A stretch of 9,287 nucleotides of DNA from Pseudomonadota bacterium (GTDB taxonomy: Bacteria > Desulfobacterota > Desulfobulbia > Desulfobulbales > Desulfobulbaceae), in assembly GCA_009778235.1 (NCBI GenBank), contig WRKE01000252.1, forward strand, positions 1-9,287, given 5' to 3'. This document shows positions 1 through 7,659 of the stretch, one piece after another (the first letter of the stretch is position 1; each line of letters begins with the position of its first letter). Made by a program: the position numbers and the translations under genes. Below the pieces are notes generated by a model. It worked only from the letters and a program-made list of their open reading frames with translations, was not told where the DNA came from and did not search any database.

Positions 1-576
1 TGCCGCGGCCCGGCCGGCGGCAAAGGCCTTCTTGTTGACCTCGCGGAAGTTGGGCTTGACGGTGTTGTCGATCACCGTAAGGAAGACCTCGGACCCAACC
101 GCGAGAAAATTGGACATGGCCCCGACCATGGCCACATTGACGGTGCGCAACTCGCCCACCGATTGGGCCACGGCAAAGGCGTCAATGGCCACCACCTTGA
201 TCTGGCGGGCCTTGAGTTCGTCGAGGATGTTTTCCGGATACTTGGCCTTGCCGAGGGCCACCGCCGGCGGCAGGATCTTCTGAGTATTGACCACCACCGT
301 GCTGTTGCGGTGCAAAAACGGCAGATAGCGCACCGCTTCCAGGATCTCGAAGGCCACCAGGATATCGGCCGAACCCAGCTCGATCAAGGGCGAGTACACC
401 TTTTTGCCGTAACGGAGATGGGCCTCGACCGAGCCGCCCCGCTGGGCCATGCCGTGCACCTCGCTCTTCTTGACGTCAAAGCCGGCCGCCAACTGCGCAT
501 AGGCGGTCAATTCGCTGGCCAGGAGAATGCCCTGACCGCCCACGCCTGTAAAAAGGATATTGCCACGCTGTTCCAT
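1..576 (-). CDS. iorB: Indolepyruvate:ferredoxin oxidoreductase, beta subunit (IorB), 3' end cut by window
   Basis: This is the small subunit of the enzyme that converts indolepyruvate and other aryl-pyruvates, with CoA and oxidised ferredoxin, to aryl-acetyl-CoA, CO2 and reduced ferredoxin in the cytoplasm. I translated 192 codons without a stop. The protein opens MEQRGNILFTGVGGQG, and the GVGGQG turn at residues 11-16 is the hallmark of the gamma-type domain of 2-oxoacid:ferredoxin oxidoreductases. KKSEVHGMAQRGGSV at 36-50 is the second conserved block of this family. IorB proteins are usually about 190-200 residues, so only a few C-terminal residues are probably missing. The ATG overlaps the iorA stop by one base (TAATG). 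A perfect AAGGAGGT lies 6 nt upstream inside the last iorA codons, which fixes this start and implies translational coupling. I am very sure of the family; substrate preference among aryl-pyruvates is not visible. Confidence 0.95.
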   Translation of the reverse strand, partial: MEQRGNILFTGVGGQGILLASELTAYAQLAAGFDVKKSEVHGMAQRGGSVEAHLRYGKKVYSPLIELGSADILVAFEILEAVRYLPFLHRNSTVVVNTQKILPPAVALGKAKYPENILDELKARQIKVVAIDAFAVAQSVGELRTVNVAMVGAMSNFLAVGSEVFLTVIDNTVKPNFREVNKKAFAAGRAAA

Positions 577-2387
577 TACTTGACCTCCTTTTTCGTGATC
601 GCATCGAACTTGCACACGCAGGCGCACTGTCCGCAGCCGTTGCATTGCACCTCGGCGATCCGGGCAAATCCCTTCTGTTTTTCCTTATAGCCGCGAGCAG
701 TCGCCTCTTCGGGGGTCAGCGGCGTCCAGCTGATGGCCGGACATCCCATCTGCACGCAGAGCGAGCAACCGGTACAGTTGTCGAGGTTGGTGAAATAGAC
801 CGGTTTCTGACGCTTGACCTCCTCGGGTAGCAGCACACAGGGGGCGCGGCTGATAATCACCGAGGGCTCAGGGGCCTCGATCTCCTCCTTGAGCACCTTG
901 CGGGTGGCCTCGATGTCGTGCGGATTGACCACGCTCACCCGCTTGACGCCCAAGGACCTGCACAGTGCTTCAATATCCAGCGCCGGGGCCGGATCGCCCA
1001 CCACGGTACAGCCCGAGGCCGGATTGTCCTGGTGGCCGGTCATGGCGGTGGTACGGTTGTCCAAGATGATCACCGAGGCGTAGGTGCCGTTGTAGACCAT
1101 GTTCAGCAGGCCGGTGATGCCCGAATGCATGAAGGTGGAGTCGCCGAGTACGGCCACGATCTTGCCCTCGCCTTGCTTGCCGAGCGCCTTGGCCATACCG
1201 TGGGCCATGGTGATTGAGGCGCCCATGCAGACGCAGGCGTCCATGGCCGACAGCGGCGGCAGGAAGCCCAAGGTATAGCAGCCGATATCACCGGAGATAA
1301 ATACGTCTTTGATCCGCTTCAGGCTGTAGAACAGGCCGCGGTGCGGGCAGCCGGCGCACATGTTCGGCGGCCGCATCGGTAATTCCAGCGGGGCGAAGAT
1401 CTCGCCGATGGTTTCCGGAGCGACTGCCTTGCGGACGATGAATGAGTTGAGCTCACCTTGGTTGGGGATGAGATCCTTGCCCCGGCAGGCAATGCCCATG
1501 GCCTTGAGATGGGTCTCGATGAAGGGATCAAGCTCCTCGACCACGATCAGTTCGTCCACGGTGGCGGCAAATTCGCGGATCATCTTCTCCGGCAGAGGCC
1601 AGACCATGCCGAGCTTGAGCACCGGCGCCTCGGGAAAGGCCTCCTTGACGTAGTTGTAGGGCACCCCGGAGGTGATGAAACCCCGCGGGCCGCTGCCGGG
1701 TTCGATCCGGTTTTCCGGCAAGGTCTCGGCCAGCTCGCGGGTAGCCTGCATCCGTTTTTCCACCTCCACCCGCCGCATCCTGGCGTTGCCAGGCAGCATG
1801 ACCAGCTTGGCCGGCATCTTCTCGATTGAGGGTTCGGGCATCTGGCAACGGCTCCCCTTTTCCACCACGCCCTTGACATGGGCGATGCGGGTGGTGATGC
1901 GCATGATCACCGGGGCGTCCAGCCGCTCGCTCAAAGCATACGCCAGGCCCATCATCCGCTTGGCCTCGGCAGGGTCAGAGGGTTCGAGCATGGGCAGCTT
2001 GGCGGCAAAGGCGTAGTTGCGGTTGTCCTGTTCGTTCTGGGAGCTGTGCATCTGGGGATCGTCGGCGTTGAGGATCACCAAACCGCCGCGCAAACCGGTG
2101 TAGGAGGCGGTGAACAAGGGGTCTGCCGCCACATTGAGACCCACGTGCTTCATGGTGGCCAAGGCCCGGGCACCGGCGAAGGAGGCGCCGATCGCCACTT
2201 CCAGCCCCACCTTCTCGTTGGGTGCCCACTCGGTGTACACCCCTTGGTAGCGGGAGAGATTTTCCATGATCTCGGTCGAAGGCGTGCCCGGATATCCCGA
2301 TGCCACCCGCACCCCCGCTTCCCAAGCGCCAAGAGCGATGGCCTCGTTGCCGGAAAACCACAATGTTGTCTCCTTATCGAACCCCAC
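576..2387 (-). CDS. iorA: Indolepyruvate:ferredoxin oxidoreductase, alpha subunit (IorA)
   Basis: This is the large catalytic subunit, 603 residues, the usual length. It binds thiamine diphosphate and iron-sulfur clusters, decarboxylates aryl-pyruvates from Trp, Phe and Tyr transamination, and passes electrons to ferredoxin. Visible features in order: the pyrimidine-binding domain with SGYPGTPSTEI (30-40) and the conserved NEKVGLEVAIGAS (57-69); the TPP-binding domain with CAGCPHRG (344-351), GDIGCYTLG (366-374) and the GDSTF...N motif (415-433); and a C-terminal ferredoxin-like domain. Its first cluster motif is Cys538, 541, 544 and 549, followed by Pro. The second is Cys582, 585, 588 and 592, with an extra Cys590 and Lys instead of Pro after the last Cys. 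The start is GTG, chosen because AAGGAGGA lies 5 nt upstream and no other start fits. It is first in an operon with iorB. A phenylacetate-CoA-ligase-like gene often neighbours this pair, but any such gene is outside the window. Confidence 0.97.
   Translation of the reverse strand: MGFDKETTLWFSGNEAIALGAWEAGVRVASGYPGTPSTEIMENLSRYQGVYTEWAPNEKVGLEVAIGASFAGARALATMKHVGLNVAADPLFTASYTGLRGGLVILNADDPQMHSSQNEQDNRNYAFAAKLPMLEPSDPAEAKRMMGLAYALSERLDAPVIMRITTRIAHVKGVVEKGSRCQMPEPSIEKMPAKLVMLPGNARMRRVEVEKRMQATRELAETLPENRIEPGSGPRGFITSGVPYNYVKEAFPEAPVLKLGMVWPLPEKMIREFAATVDELIVVEELDPFIETHLKAMGIACRGKDLIPNQGELNSFIVRKAVAPETIGEIFAPLELPMRPPNMCAGCPHRGLFYSLKRIKDVFISGDIGCYTLGFLPPLSAMDACVCMGASITMAHGMAKALGKQGEGKIVAVLGDSTFMHSGITGLLNMVYNGTYASVIILDNRTTAMTGHQDNPASGCTVVGDPAPALDIEALCRSLGVKRVSVVNPHDIEATRKVLKEEIEAPEPSVIISRAPCVLLPEEVKRQKPVYFTNLDNCTGCSLCVQMGCPAISWTPLTPEEATARGYKEKQKGFARIAEVQCNGCGQCACVCKFDAITKKEVK
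583..590 (-). promoter_or_regulatory. Ribosome binding site of iorB inside the iorA 3' end
   Basis: Read on the minus strand this is AAGGAGGT, a near-perfect anti-16S match, 6 nt before the iorB ATG. It sits inside the final Lys-Lys-Glu-Val codons of iorA, so the end of IorA is constrained by the need to start IorB. Confidence 0.85.
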
Positions 2388-2419
2388 GTCCGTCCTCCTT
2401 GCTGTTTGAAAATCGGCGG

Positions 2420-2494
2420 CAAATTCCGCCGCCGCTCATCAGATCGGGGGAAGCGGCGCGGTCTCCCCGCGTGTGCCCGCCTTCCCCGCACTGT
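2420..2494 (-). other. GC-rich, foldable 5' leader of iorAB
   Basis: Between the proposed transcription start (about 2494) and the iorA ribosome binding site the leader can form nested stems. The outer stem is 2447-2453 with 2481-2487 (7 bp, GGGGAAG/CTTCCCC). The inner stem is 2457-2461 with 2467-2471 (5 bp). A separate 6-bp stem pairs 2414-2419 with 2426-2431, just before the Shine-Dalgarno region. None is followed by a U-run, so these are not simple terminators. I do not recognise a known riboswitch or T-box. GC-rich DNA yields such stems by chance, so the regulatory role is only a possibility. Confidence 0.3.
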
Positions 2495-2500
2495 TCCAAC

Positions 2501-2528
2501 AAAATAGCATCCTTACCTTGAATGACAA
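2501..2528 (-). promoter_or_regulatory. Candidate sigma-70 promoter for iorAB
   Basis: On the minus strand TTGTCA (2523-2528, five of six bases of the -35 consensus) is separated by 16 nt from TATTTT (2501-2506, four of six of the -10 consensus). It is one of the few AT-rich patches in this GC-rich window and lies in the gap between two genes. Initiation near 2494 would give a leader of about 107 nt before the iorA GTG. This is prediction by consensus match only. Confidence 0.4.
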
Positions 2529-2581
2529 GGGTTAGGCAAGCCCTTTTTCCTGTTCTTCCGCCCGCTGGATCAGCCGGCGGC

Positions 2582-4366
2582 TCACCGGCTGCCACCGGCG
2601 GCTGGTTGTTTATCGGCGGCCGGTTGTTTGGCCTTGAGCATGGTAAAGGTTGATTCCATCCGCTCCCGATTCACCTCGACGGTGCCCATGATCAGCTCGG
2701 TCGACCGCAGCAACTGCACCAGCTCCTGTTTGAGCCGATCGATGCCTTTTTTCTTGGGGGCCTGGATGGCGGCCAGCCAATCCAGGGTCTCGCCAACCTG
2801 GCGGGACATCCGGGCCGGGAAGAGGACAAAGTTGCTGAAATTGGCCCCCTTGATCCGGGTGCTCAGTTCCCCTCCCACCTGGGCGGCCACCGGGGTGGCC
2901 AGGACATTGGGCGCGGCTTTGGCTTCTAAGATCGCGTTAATGGCCTGTTTGCTGGTGGACAGGTAGAGCATGTTGTCGGTGAGCACCAGCGCCGGCTTGG
3001 CATCGCTACCGGCCAGAACCGGCCAGGAATAGACGGTCTGGCCCGCCACCTGCTCCTGCTCCTCTTTGACGTCCCCACTCTGGGCGAGGAGGAGTCTGGC
3101 CGCGTTCAGCATCTTCTCGGCCACCGCCCGGTCACGGACTTCGAGGAAGAAGGTCATCTTCGGCCAGGGAAACATCGGCATCCGGACGATATCGTCGAAC
3201 ACGGTGCCATATTGCGGGCCAAAAGCACGGCCCATATCTCCAAGGGAAGCGCCCAGGAGGGTCTCGGCCGCCTGGTCGATCTCCTGGTAATCCTTTTTGC
3301 TCTCAGCCACTATGGTCTCGATGATCCCTTCCATATAGAGCGATGCGGCCCAACTGTAGGCCAGGGTGTTCTCCTTGAGCAGATGCAGGCTTTGGTTGCC
3401 CTTGGCCGAGGCGTCGATCAGATGTTTCACTACCGGGTGCAGTTTGTCATAGCTCAGGCCGGCGTGTCCCCGGCTTTCCATACCCTGGCTGGTCTCATAG
3501 CTGATCGAGTAGGAGACGCCGATCCCGGCCAGCCACTCCCCGATTTGCTTGAACTCGGCTTCGAGTACCGCGGCTGTCTGTTCCCCGCTTTCCTTGGATT
3601 TGGGTTGGGGCACGGTGACGGTCTTGAGCAGCTCGGCTATGGCCGGGACATTGACATACATCCGGGAATAGGTCGTCTTTTCGGGGAAGGGTTTCCAGAA
3701 GGCCATGGCCTCCTGGAAGGCGGGCGCCTTCGCCAGGACCGCCTCGCCCTTGCCGGCGGCAAGGCAGGTCTTGATGGCCGCCGGCTCCAAGGCCAGGAAC
3801 ATCATCTTGCCTTCGGTATAGCCGTGGAAGATGATCCCGTCATGGGCGGTGATCTTGACCAGGTTCAGTCCGTCCACCGTTTCCTGGCTGATCTGGGAAT
3901 TCTTGATCAGGCGCCCCAGCATGTCCAGGGGGCCGGCCATCGGGCTCTGGGCCACCAGGACCAGGGTGTTGCGCAGCGCCGCTTCCGGGTTTTCGGTCAA
4001 GGCCTTGCGGTCCGGCGGCAGTATGGCCAGGGTGGCGTCGTCACCGAACACGGCGCGGAAGGCGGGATCGTTCACCACCGAGGTCACCTGGTCGTAGGCC
4101 CGGTCATATTCGGCGGTCTCCTGGGGTGTGCCGCCCATACCCTGGACAATGGCGTGGATACTCTCCTTAGCGAGCACTTTCCCCAACGGCGATGCGGCAA
4201 AGCCGTCGATCAGGGTGTTGCTGTGGGTCAGGTTGACGGCCAACACCACATCCGGCGGCAGAAAGTGCGCATAGGAACGGACCTCCACCTTGTCGCCCTG
4301 CAAAAAGTAGAACCCGGCGGCGCCCACAATCGCCAAACACAAAACAATGCCCACAATTTTTTTCAT
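2582..4366 (-). CDS. Membrane-anchored or exported protein of unknown function, two-module (possibly DUF3352-like)
   Basis: I do not recognise a specific function. The 594-residue protein starts MKKIVGIVLCLAIVGAAGFYF, a positively charged end and a hydrophobic stretch (4-21) that would act as a signal anchor or uncleaved signal. The rest is soluble, so it should face the periplasm. The body appears to be two diverged copies of one module, about 34-305 and 328-578. Matching landmarks include LPPDVVLAVNL with KENTLAYSWAASL, and EYDRAYDQV with EIDQAAETLL. The layout recalls DUF3352-type proteins, but that is memory of style, not a search. The C-terminus is an Ala/Pro/Lys-rich tail with a short QPAADKQPAA repeat. 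I chose the ATG at 4366 over one at 4435: it has CGGAG 5-6 nt upstream and begins with the membrane signal, whereas the longer form would put 23 unconvincing residues in front. It follows the ABC-F gene by 65 nt. Confidence 0.75.
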   Translation of the reverse strand: MKKIVGIVLCLAIVGAAGFYFLQGDKVEVRSYAHFLPPDVVLAVNLTHSNTLIDGFAASPLGKVLAKESIHAIVQGMGGTPQETAEYDRAYDQVTSVVNDPAFRAVFGDDATLAILPPDRKALTENPEAALRNTLVLVAQSPMAGPLDMLGRLIKNSQISQETVDGLNLVKITAHDGIIFHGYTEGKMMFLALEPAAIKTCLAAGKGEAVLAKAPAFQEAMAFWKPFPEKTTYSRMYVNVPAIAELLKTVTVPQPKSKESGEQTAAVLEAEFKQIGEWLAGIGVSYSISYETSQGMESRGHAGLSYDKLHPVVKHLIDASAKGNQSLHLLKENTLAYSWAASLYMEGIIETIVAESKKDYQEIDQAAETLLGASLGDMGRAFGPQYGTVFDDIVRMPMFPWPKMTFFLEVRDRAVAEKMLNAARLLLAQSGDVKEEQEQVAGQTVYSWPVLAGSDAKPALVLTDNMLYLSTSKQAINAILEAKAAPNVLATPVAAQVGGELSTRIKGANFSNFVLFPARMSRQVGETLDWLAAIQAPKKKGIDRLKQELVQLLRSTELIMGTVEVNRERMESTFTMLKAKQPAADKQPAAGGSR

Positions 4367-4402
4367 ACTATCTCCGTTCAAATGATGAATTAATCCAAGG
4401 GC

Positions 4403-4433
4403 GAGCCTTGCTCCCGGCACTCCGGGAAGGCTC
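4403..4433 (-). other. Hairpin at the ABC-F stop codon / intergenic junction
   Basis: The outer stem pairs 4403-4409 with 4427-4433 (7 bp, GAGCCTT/AAGGCTC). The inner stem pairs 4413-4417 with 4422-4426 (5 bp) around a 4-nt loop, leaving a 3-nt bulge at 4410-4412. It covers most of the ABC-F stop codon (4432-4434). No U-run follows on the minus strand, so it is not a classical terminator. It could pause or stabilise the transcript and lower expression of the downstream gene. Confidence 0.4.
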
Positions 4434-6423
4434 ATTCCTCCATCGCCGCCGCCTCCCGCTCGACGGCCTCAATGGCCTGCTGGGTCTCTTCCCAGCGTTG
4501 GTAGGCCCGCTCCAGGTGGCGCGCCATCTGGTTGTATTCCCTGCTGACCGCGCTCCACTGCTCCTGATCGCCGTAGAGTTCAGGGGCGGCCATCTGGGTT
4601 TCGAGTTCGGTCTTGCGTTTTTCCAGCCGTTCGATCTCCTGTTCGGCCTCCTGGTTTTTCTGCTTCAGGGGACCAAGTCTCTTGTTAAGCTGCTGCCGCT
4701 CCTGGGCCCGTTGCCGGCGCAAGGCCTTCCGGTCGACCACCGGCTCGGCGCTGGCCGCGCCCATGGGGCCCGTTTCGGTTCGGACCGGCGGCGCGGCCGT
4801 GGAGCCGGCCCTGGTCTCCATCTTCCGCCGCCATTCGAGGTAATCGTCGATATTGCCTTCATGGAGAGTGGCCCGGCCGTTGCGGATCTCCAGCACCTTG
4901 TTGATGAAGGAATTGACGAAAAACCGGTTGTGGGAGACCACGATGATCGTCCCCTCGTACTGGGCCAAAGCCTCCTGGAGAATCTCCTGGGAACTCATGT
5001 CCAGGTGGTTGGTGGGCTCGTCCAGCAGCATCAGGTTGGCCGGGCGCACCAGCATCTTGGCCAGGGCCACCCGTGACTTCTCCCCGCCGGAGAGTATTTG
5101 GATTGGCTTTTCCACCTCGTCGCCGGTGAAGAGAAAGGCGCCTAAAAGCGAACGGACCTGGGTGATGGTCATGTCCACGGCGGTGTGATAGACCGTATCC
5201 AAAATGGTCAGCTCGCCGGCCAGCTCCTGGGCCTGGTGCTGGCCGAAATAGGAGAGGATGACGTTGTGGCCGAGTTTGATTTCGCCTTCGGCCTTGAGCT
5301 GACCGGCCAGGATCTTGAGCAAAGTGGTCTTGCCGGCGCCGTTGACGCCCACCACCGCCAGCTTGTCGCCGCGCTGCAGGGAAAAGCCGACCCCGTCGAA
5401 GACCGGCTTTCCGTGGTAGCTCTTGCGCACGTTTGCAAGGTGAAGCACGTCCCGGCCCGAGGAGGCGGCCGAGGGGAAGGTGAAGCGGATGGTGCGGTCG
5501 GTCTCGGAGAGCTCGATCCGCTCCAGCTTCGAAAGCTGCTTGACCCGGCTCTGCACCTGGCGCGCTTTGGTCGACTTGGCCCGAAACCGGGTAATGAACC
5601 GTTCCGACTGGCGGATCATGGCCTGCTGGTTGTCGTAGGCGGCCCGCTCCAGCTCCATCCGCTGCGCCTTTTCCACCAGGTAATGGGAATAATTGCCGCG
5701 AAAGACGCTCAGCCGTCCCAGGCTCAGCTCCCAGGTGATCGAGGTCACCCGGTCGAGAAAGGCCCGGTCGTGGGAGATGATGATCATCGCCCCCTGGTAG
5801 CTGAGGAGAAATTCCTCCAGCCAGGTGAGTGAATCGAGATCGAGGTGGTTGGTCGGCTCGTCCAGCAAGAGGAGCGAGGGCCGCTTGAGCAGCAGCTTGG
5901 CCAGCAAGAGCCGCATGACCCAGCCGCCTGAAAAACTTTTCACCTCGCGCTCCAGGTCGGCGGCGGCAAAGCCGAGCCCGAACAGCACCTGCTCGATCTG
6001 GGGCCGGATGCGGAAGACGTCGCTGCCCTCCAGCAGGTGCTGCAATTCACCCTGCCGGGCCAGCAATCCGTCGATGGCCGGATCATCGGCATCGATCAGG
6101 GCCAACTCGTCGCTCACCCGCGCCAGCTCCTCCTGCTGGGCCAGGACCTCGTCAAAGGCCGACTCCGCCTCGGCAAAGAGGGTGCGGCCGCCGAGGTTGA
6201 TGTTCATCTCCTGGGGCAGGTAGGCCACAGTGAACCAGGAGGCCCGGTTGACGATGCCAGGGTCGACATCCTGCTCACCGTGCATGATTTTCAGCAGGGT
6301 CGATTTGCCCGCGCCGTTGACCCCGGCCAGGCCAACCCGGTCGCCGGAATGGATCTGGACCGAGACCTCGCGGAACAGGTGTTTGTCACCGTATTGCAGG
6401 TTCAGGTCGTTGATACTGAGCAT
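4432..6423 (-). CDS. ABC-F family ATPase (Uup/YheS-like ribosome-associated factor)
   Basis: This is a cytoplasmic ABC protein with two ATPase domains and no membrane segment. ABC-F proteins bind the ribosomal E site and help resolve stalled or antibiotic-blocked translation. Domain 1 has Walker A GVNGAGKST (34-42), signature FSGGW (164-168), Walker B LLLLDEP (184-190) and SHD (217-219). The interdomain linker (about 245-305) is charged and carries RFRAKSTKARQVQSR, typical of the family's P-site tRNA-interacting region. Domain 2 has GVNGAGKTT (359-367), LSGGE (444-448), LMLLDEP (464-470) and SHNR (497-500). Both TNHLD motifs are intact. Residues 565-660 form a highly charged C-terminal coiled coil, as in Uup and YheS. 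The total of 663 residues fits those groups. The ATG lacks a good Shine-Dalgarno and lies 22 nt inside the end of the radical SAM gene, suggesting coupled translation. I cannot tell a housekeeping from a resistance type; context favours housekeeping. Confidence 0.93.
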   Translation of the reverse strand: MLSINDLNLQYGDKHLFREVSVQIHSGDRVGLAGVNGAGKSTLLKIMHGEQDVDPGIVNRASWFTVAYLPQEMNINLGGRTLFAEAESAFDEVLAQQEELARVSDELALIDADDPAIDGLLARQGELQHLLEGSDVFRIRPQIEQVLFGLGFAAADLEREVKSFSGGWVMRLLLAKLLLKRPSLLLLDEPTNHLDLDSLTWLEEFLLSYQGAMIIISHDRAFLDRVTSITWELSLGRLSVFRGNYSHYLVEKAQRMELERAAYDNQQAMIRQSERFITRFRAKSTKARQVQSRVKQLSKLERIELSETDRTIRFTFPSAASSGRDVLHLANVRKSYHGKPVFDGVGFSLQRGDKLAVVGVNGAGKTTLLKILAGQLKAEGEIKLGHNVILSYFGQHQAQELAGELTILDTVYHTAVDMTITQVRSLLGAFLFTGDEVEKPIQILSGGEKSRVALAKMLVRPANLMLLDEPTNHLDMSSQEILQEALAQYEGTIIVVSHNRFFVNSFINKVLEIRNGRATLHEGNIDDYLEWRRKMETRAGSTAAPPVRTETGPMGAASAEPVVDRKALRRQRAQERQQLNKRLGPLKQKNQEAEQEIERLEKRKTELETQMAAPELYGDQEQWSAVSREYNQMARHLERAYQRWEETQQAIEAVEREAAAMEE

Positions 6424-7562
6424 GGATGGCTGTTCGCGGAATTGTCAGTCGCGGCCGAACTCGTGGAGTTGACCAATGCATTACGGCCGGCCGACAAAGG
6501 CCCGCACTGGTTTTCTTGGGCATGGCGCCATTGGCCGTCGCGGCCGATGGCGTTTTCCGGCGCCAGCCGCAGCGTCTGCCTCGGCTGACCGGGGTCGGTT
6601 CGCAGGACAAAGCGATCCAGCAGTCCCAATTGGCGCAGCCGATGCAGATTGGCGGATTTCAGGCCGCGAAAAATCGATTGGTCCCGGGCGGCGATCACCA
6701 GGGCGGCCCGGCAACCGACCGGAACCCCGGCCAGCAGGCGGCGGGTCTGGGTCAGCATCAACCGGGCCATGACCAACTCGCCAAAGGCTGGGTGATAGGG
6801 TCCGGCCACCAGGGCCTGGGCCAGCTCCACCGAAGGTTGCAAGCCCATCCGTACCACCCCGATCCCCTCGCAGTCAAACCGTTTTTTCAGATAGACCGCC
6901 CAGGCCAGGGCCCGGCCCAGACTGAGCGGACGGTAGTCTCCCCGGCGATACAGCCGTGCCAGGCCGCTGTCCCGCAGGACCAGGGCCGGATAGATGCGGA
7001 CGAAATCCGGCCGCAGGCGGATCACCGTAGCCGCGGTGTGCCGGAGGGAACGGAAATTTTCCCCGGGCAGCCCCAGCATCAGTTGCAGACCCAGACATAT
7101 TTTTTGTTTTTGGATCAAACGGGCGGCCGTGGCGATGGCCGCGGCATCATGGCCGCGGCCGGATAAGCGCAAAACCGAATCATCGCAGGACTGCGCGCCC
7201 AACTCGACAGTCGAGACCCGGTGCCGAACCAGCAGGTCGAGCCGTTCATCATCGATGGCGTCGGGCCGGGTGGAAAGCCGGATGGCATGGACCGCTCCCT
7301 GTTGCCGGAAGGGATGCACCGCGGCCAGCAACTCCTCCTGCCGGGCCAGGGGCAGACAGGTGAAGCTGCCGCCGTAAAAGGCCACCTCGACCCGGGCGCG
7401 CCGCTCCGGCCTGGTCCGGGTCAGCCAGGCCAAGATGGTGGCCTCGATCTCCTGGCCGGACGCAGCGGGTGCGGTCTGTCCACTGATGCGGTGCTGGTCG
7501 CAGAACAGGCAGCGATGCGGACAGCCCTGGTGGGGAATGAAAATCGGGATTACCAGCGCCAT
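6402..7562 (-). CDS. Radical SAM protein, Elp3-like (COG1243-type, no acetyltransferase domain)
   Basis: This 386-residue iron-sulfur enzyme of the radical SAM superfamily uses S-adenosylmethionine to make a 5'-deoxyadenosyl radical. After MALVIPIFIPHQG comes the cluster motif Cys14-x3-Cys18-x2-Cys21. FYGGSF (62-67) is the SAM-binding GGE-like strand, and STRPDAI (97-103) and ELGAQSCDDSVL (120-131) are conserved barrel blocks. YHPAFGELV near 256-264 is a C-terminal block I associate with the Elp3-like proteins found beside rnc. There is no GNAT acetyltransferase domain, so it is not full Elp3. The substrate is unknown; an RNA link is suggested only by its neighbours. I chose the ATG at 7562 because relatives begin just before the FIPHQGCPHRC block; an ATG at 7616 would add 18 residues. 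Neither has a clear Shine-Dalgarno. The last 45 or so residues are Ser/Thr/Ala/Asn-rich and unlike the rest. Confidence 0.88.
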   Translation of the reverse strand: MALVIPIFIPHQGCPHRCLFCDQHRISGQTAPAASGQEIEATILAWLTRTRPERRARVEVAFYGGSFTCLPLARQEELLAAVHPFRQQGAVHAIRLSTRPDAIDDERLDLLVRHRVSTVELGAQSCDDSVLRLSGRGHDAAAIATAARLIQKQKICLGLQLMLGLPGENFRSLRHTAATVIRLRPDFVRIYPALVLRDSGLARLYRRGDYRPLSLGRALAWAVYLKKRFDCEGIGVVRMGLQPSVELAQALVAGPYHPAFGELVMARLMLTQTRRLLAGVPVGCRAALVIAARDQSIFRGLKSANLHRLRQLGLLDRFVLRTDPGQPRQTLRLAPENAIGRDGQWRHAQENQCGPLSAGRNALVNSTSSAATDNSANSHPCSVSTT

Positions 7563-7659
7563 CTTGCCGCTTGGATGCGTTTGGGGTTCAGCGCCGCTCC
7601 GGCAACCGGAACACATGGCGGGCGCCCTTGCCCCCCTGGCAACCGCTGCCCGCGCCCCT

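Noticed and set aside
1878..2507. Plus-strand open frame of 209 codons opposite iorA
   Set aside because: It lies over the conserved N-terminal domain of IorA on the other strand and crosses the iorA promoter region. GC-rich DNA commonly leaves such frames open.
2571..2591. 7-bp hairpin (CAGCCGG/CCGGCTG) at the stop of the unknown gene as its terminator
   Set aside because: No U-run follows on the minus strand; a chance GC-rich stem is as likely, so no terminator is called.
2588..2640. Short GGCGGC-rich repeats near the end of the unknown gene
   Set aside because: They encode the QPAADKQPAA protein repeat and are too short and few to be a mobile or CRISPR-like repeat.
3212..4393. Long plus-strand open frame of 393 codons opposite the unknown protein
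   Set aside because: It is the antisense shadow of a well-formed gene. Its product is rich in His, Gly, Gln and Arg with no domain, and the opposite strand has the signal anchor, Shine-Dalgarno and module structure.
7563..7616. 18-residue extension of the radical SAM protein starting at 7616, with a CSGC motif
   Set aside because: Family members begin just before the FIPHQGCPHRC block, and there is no convincing Shine-Dalgarno. It remains possible.
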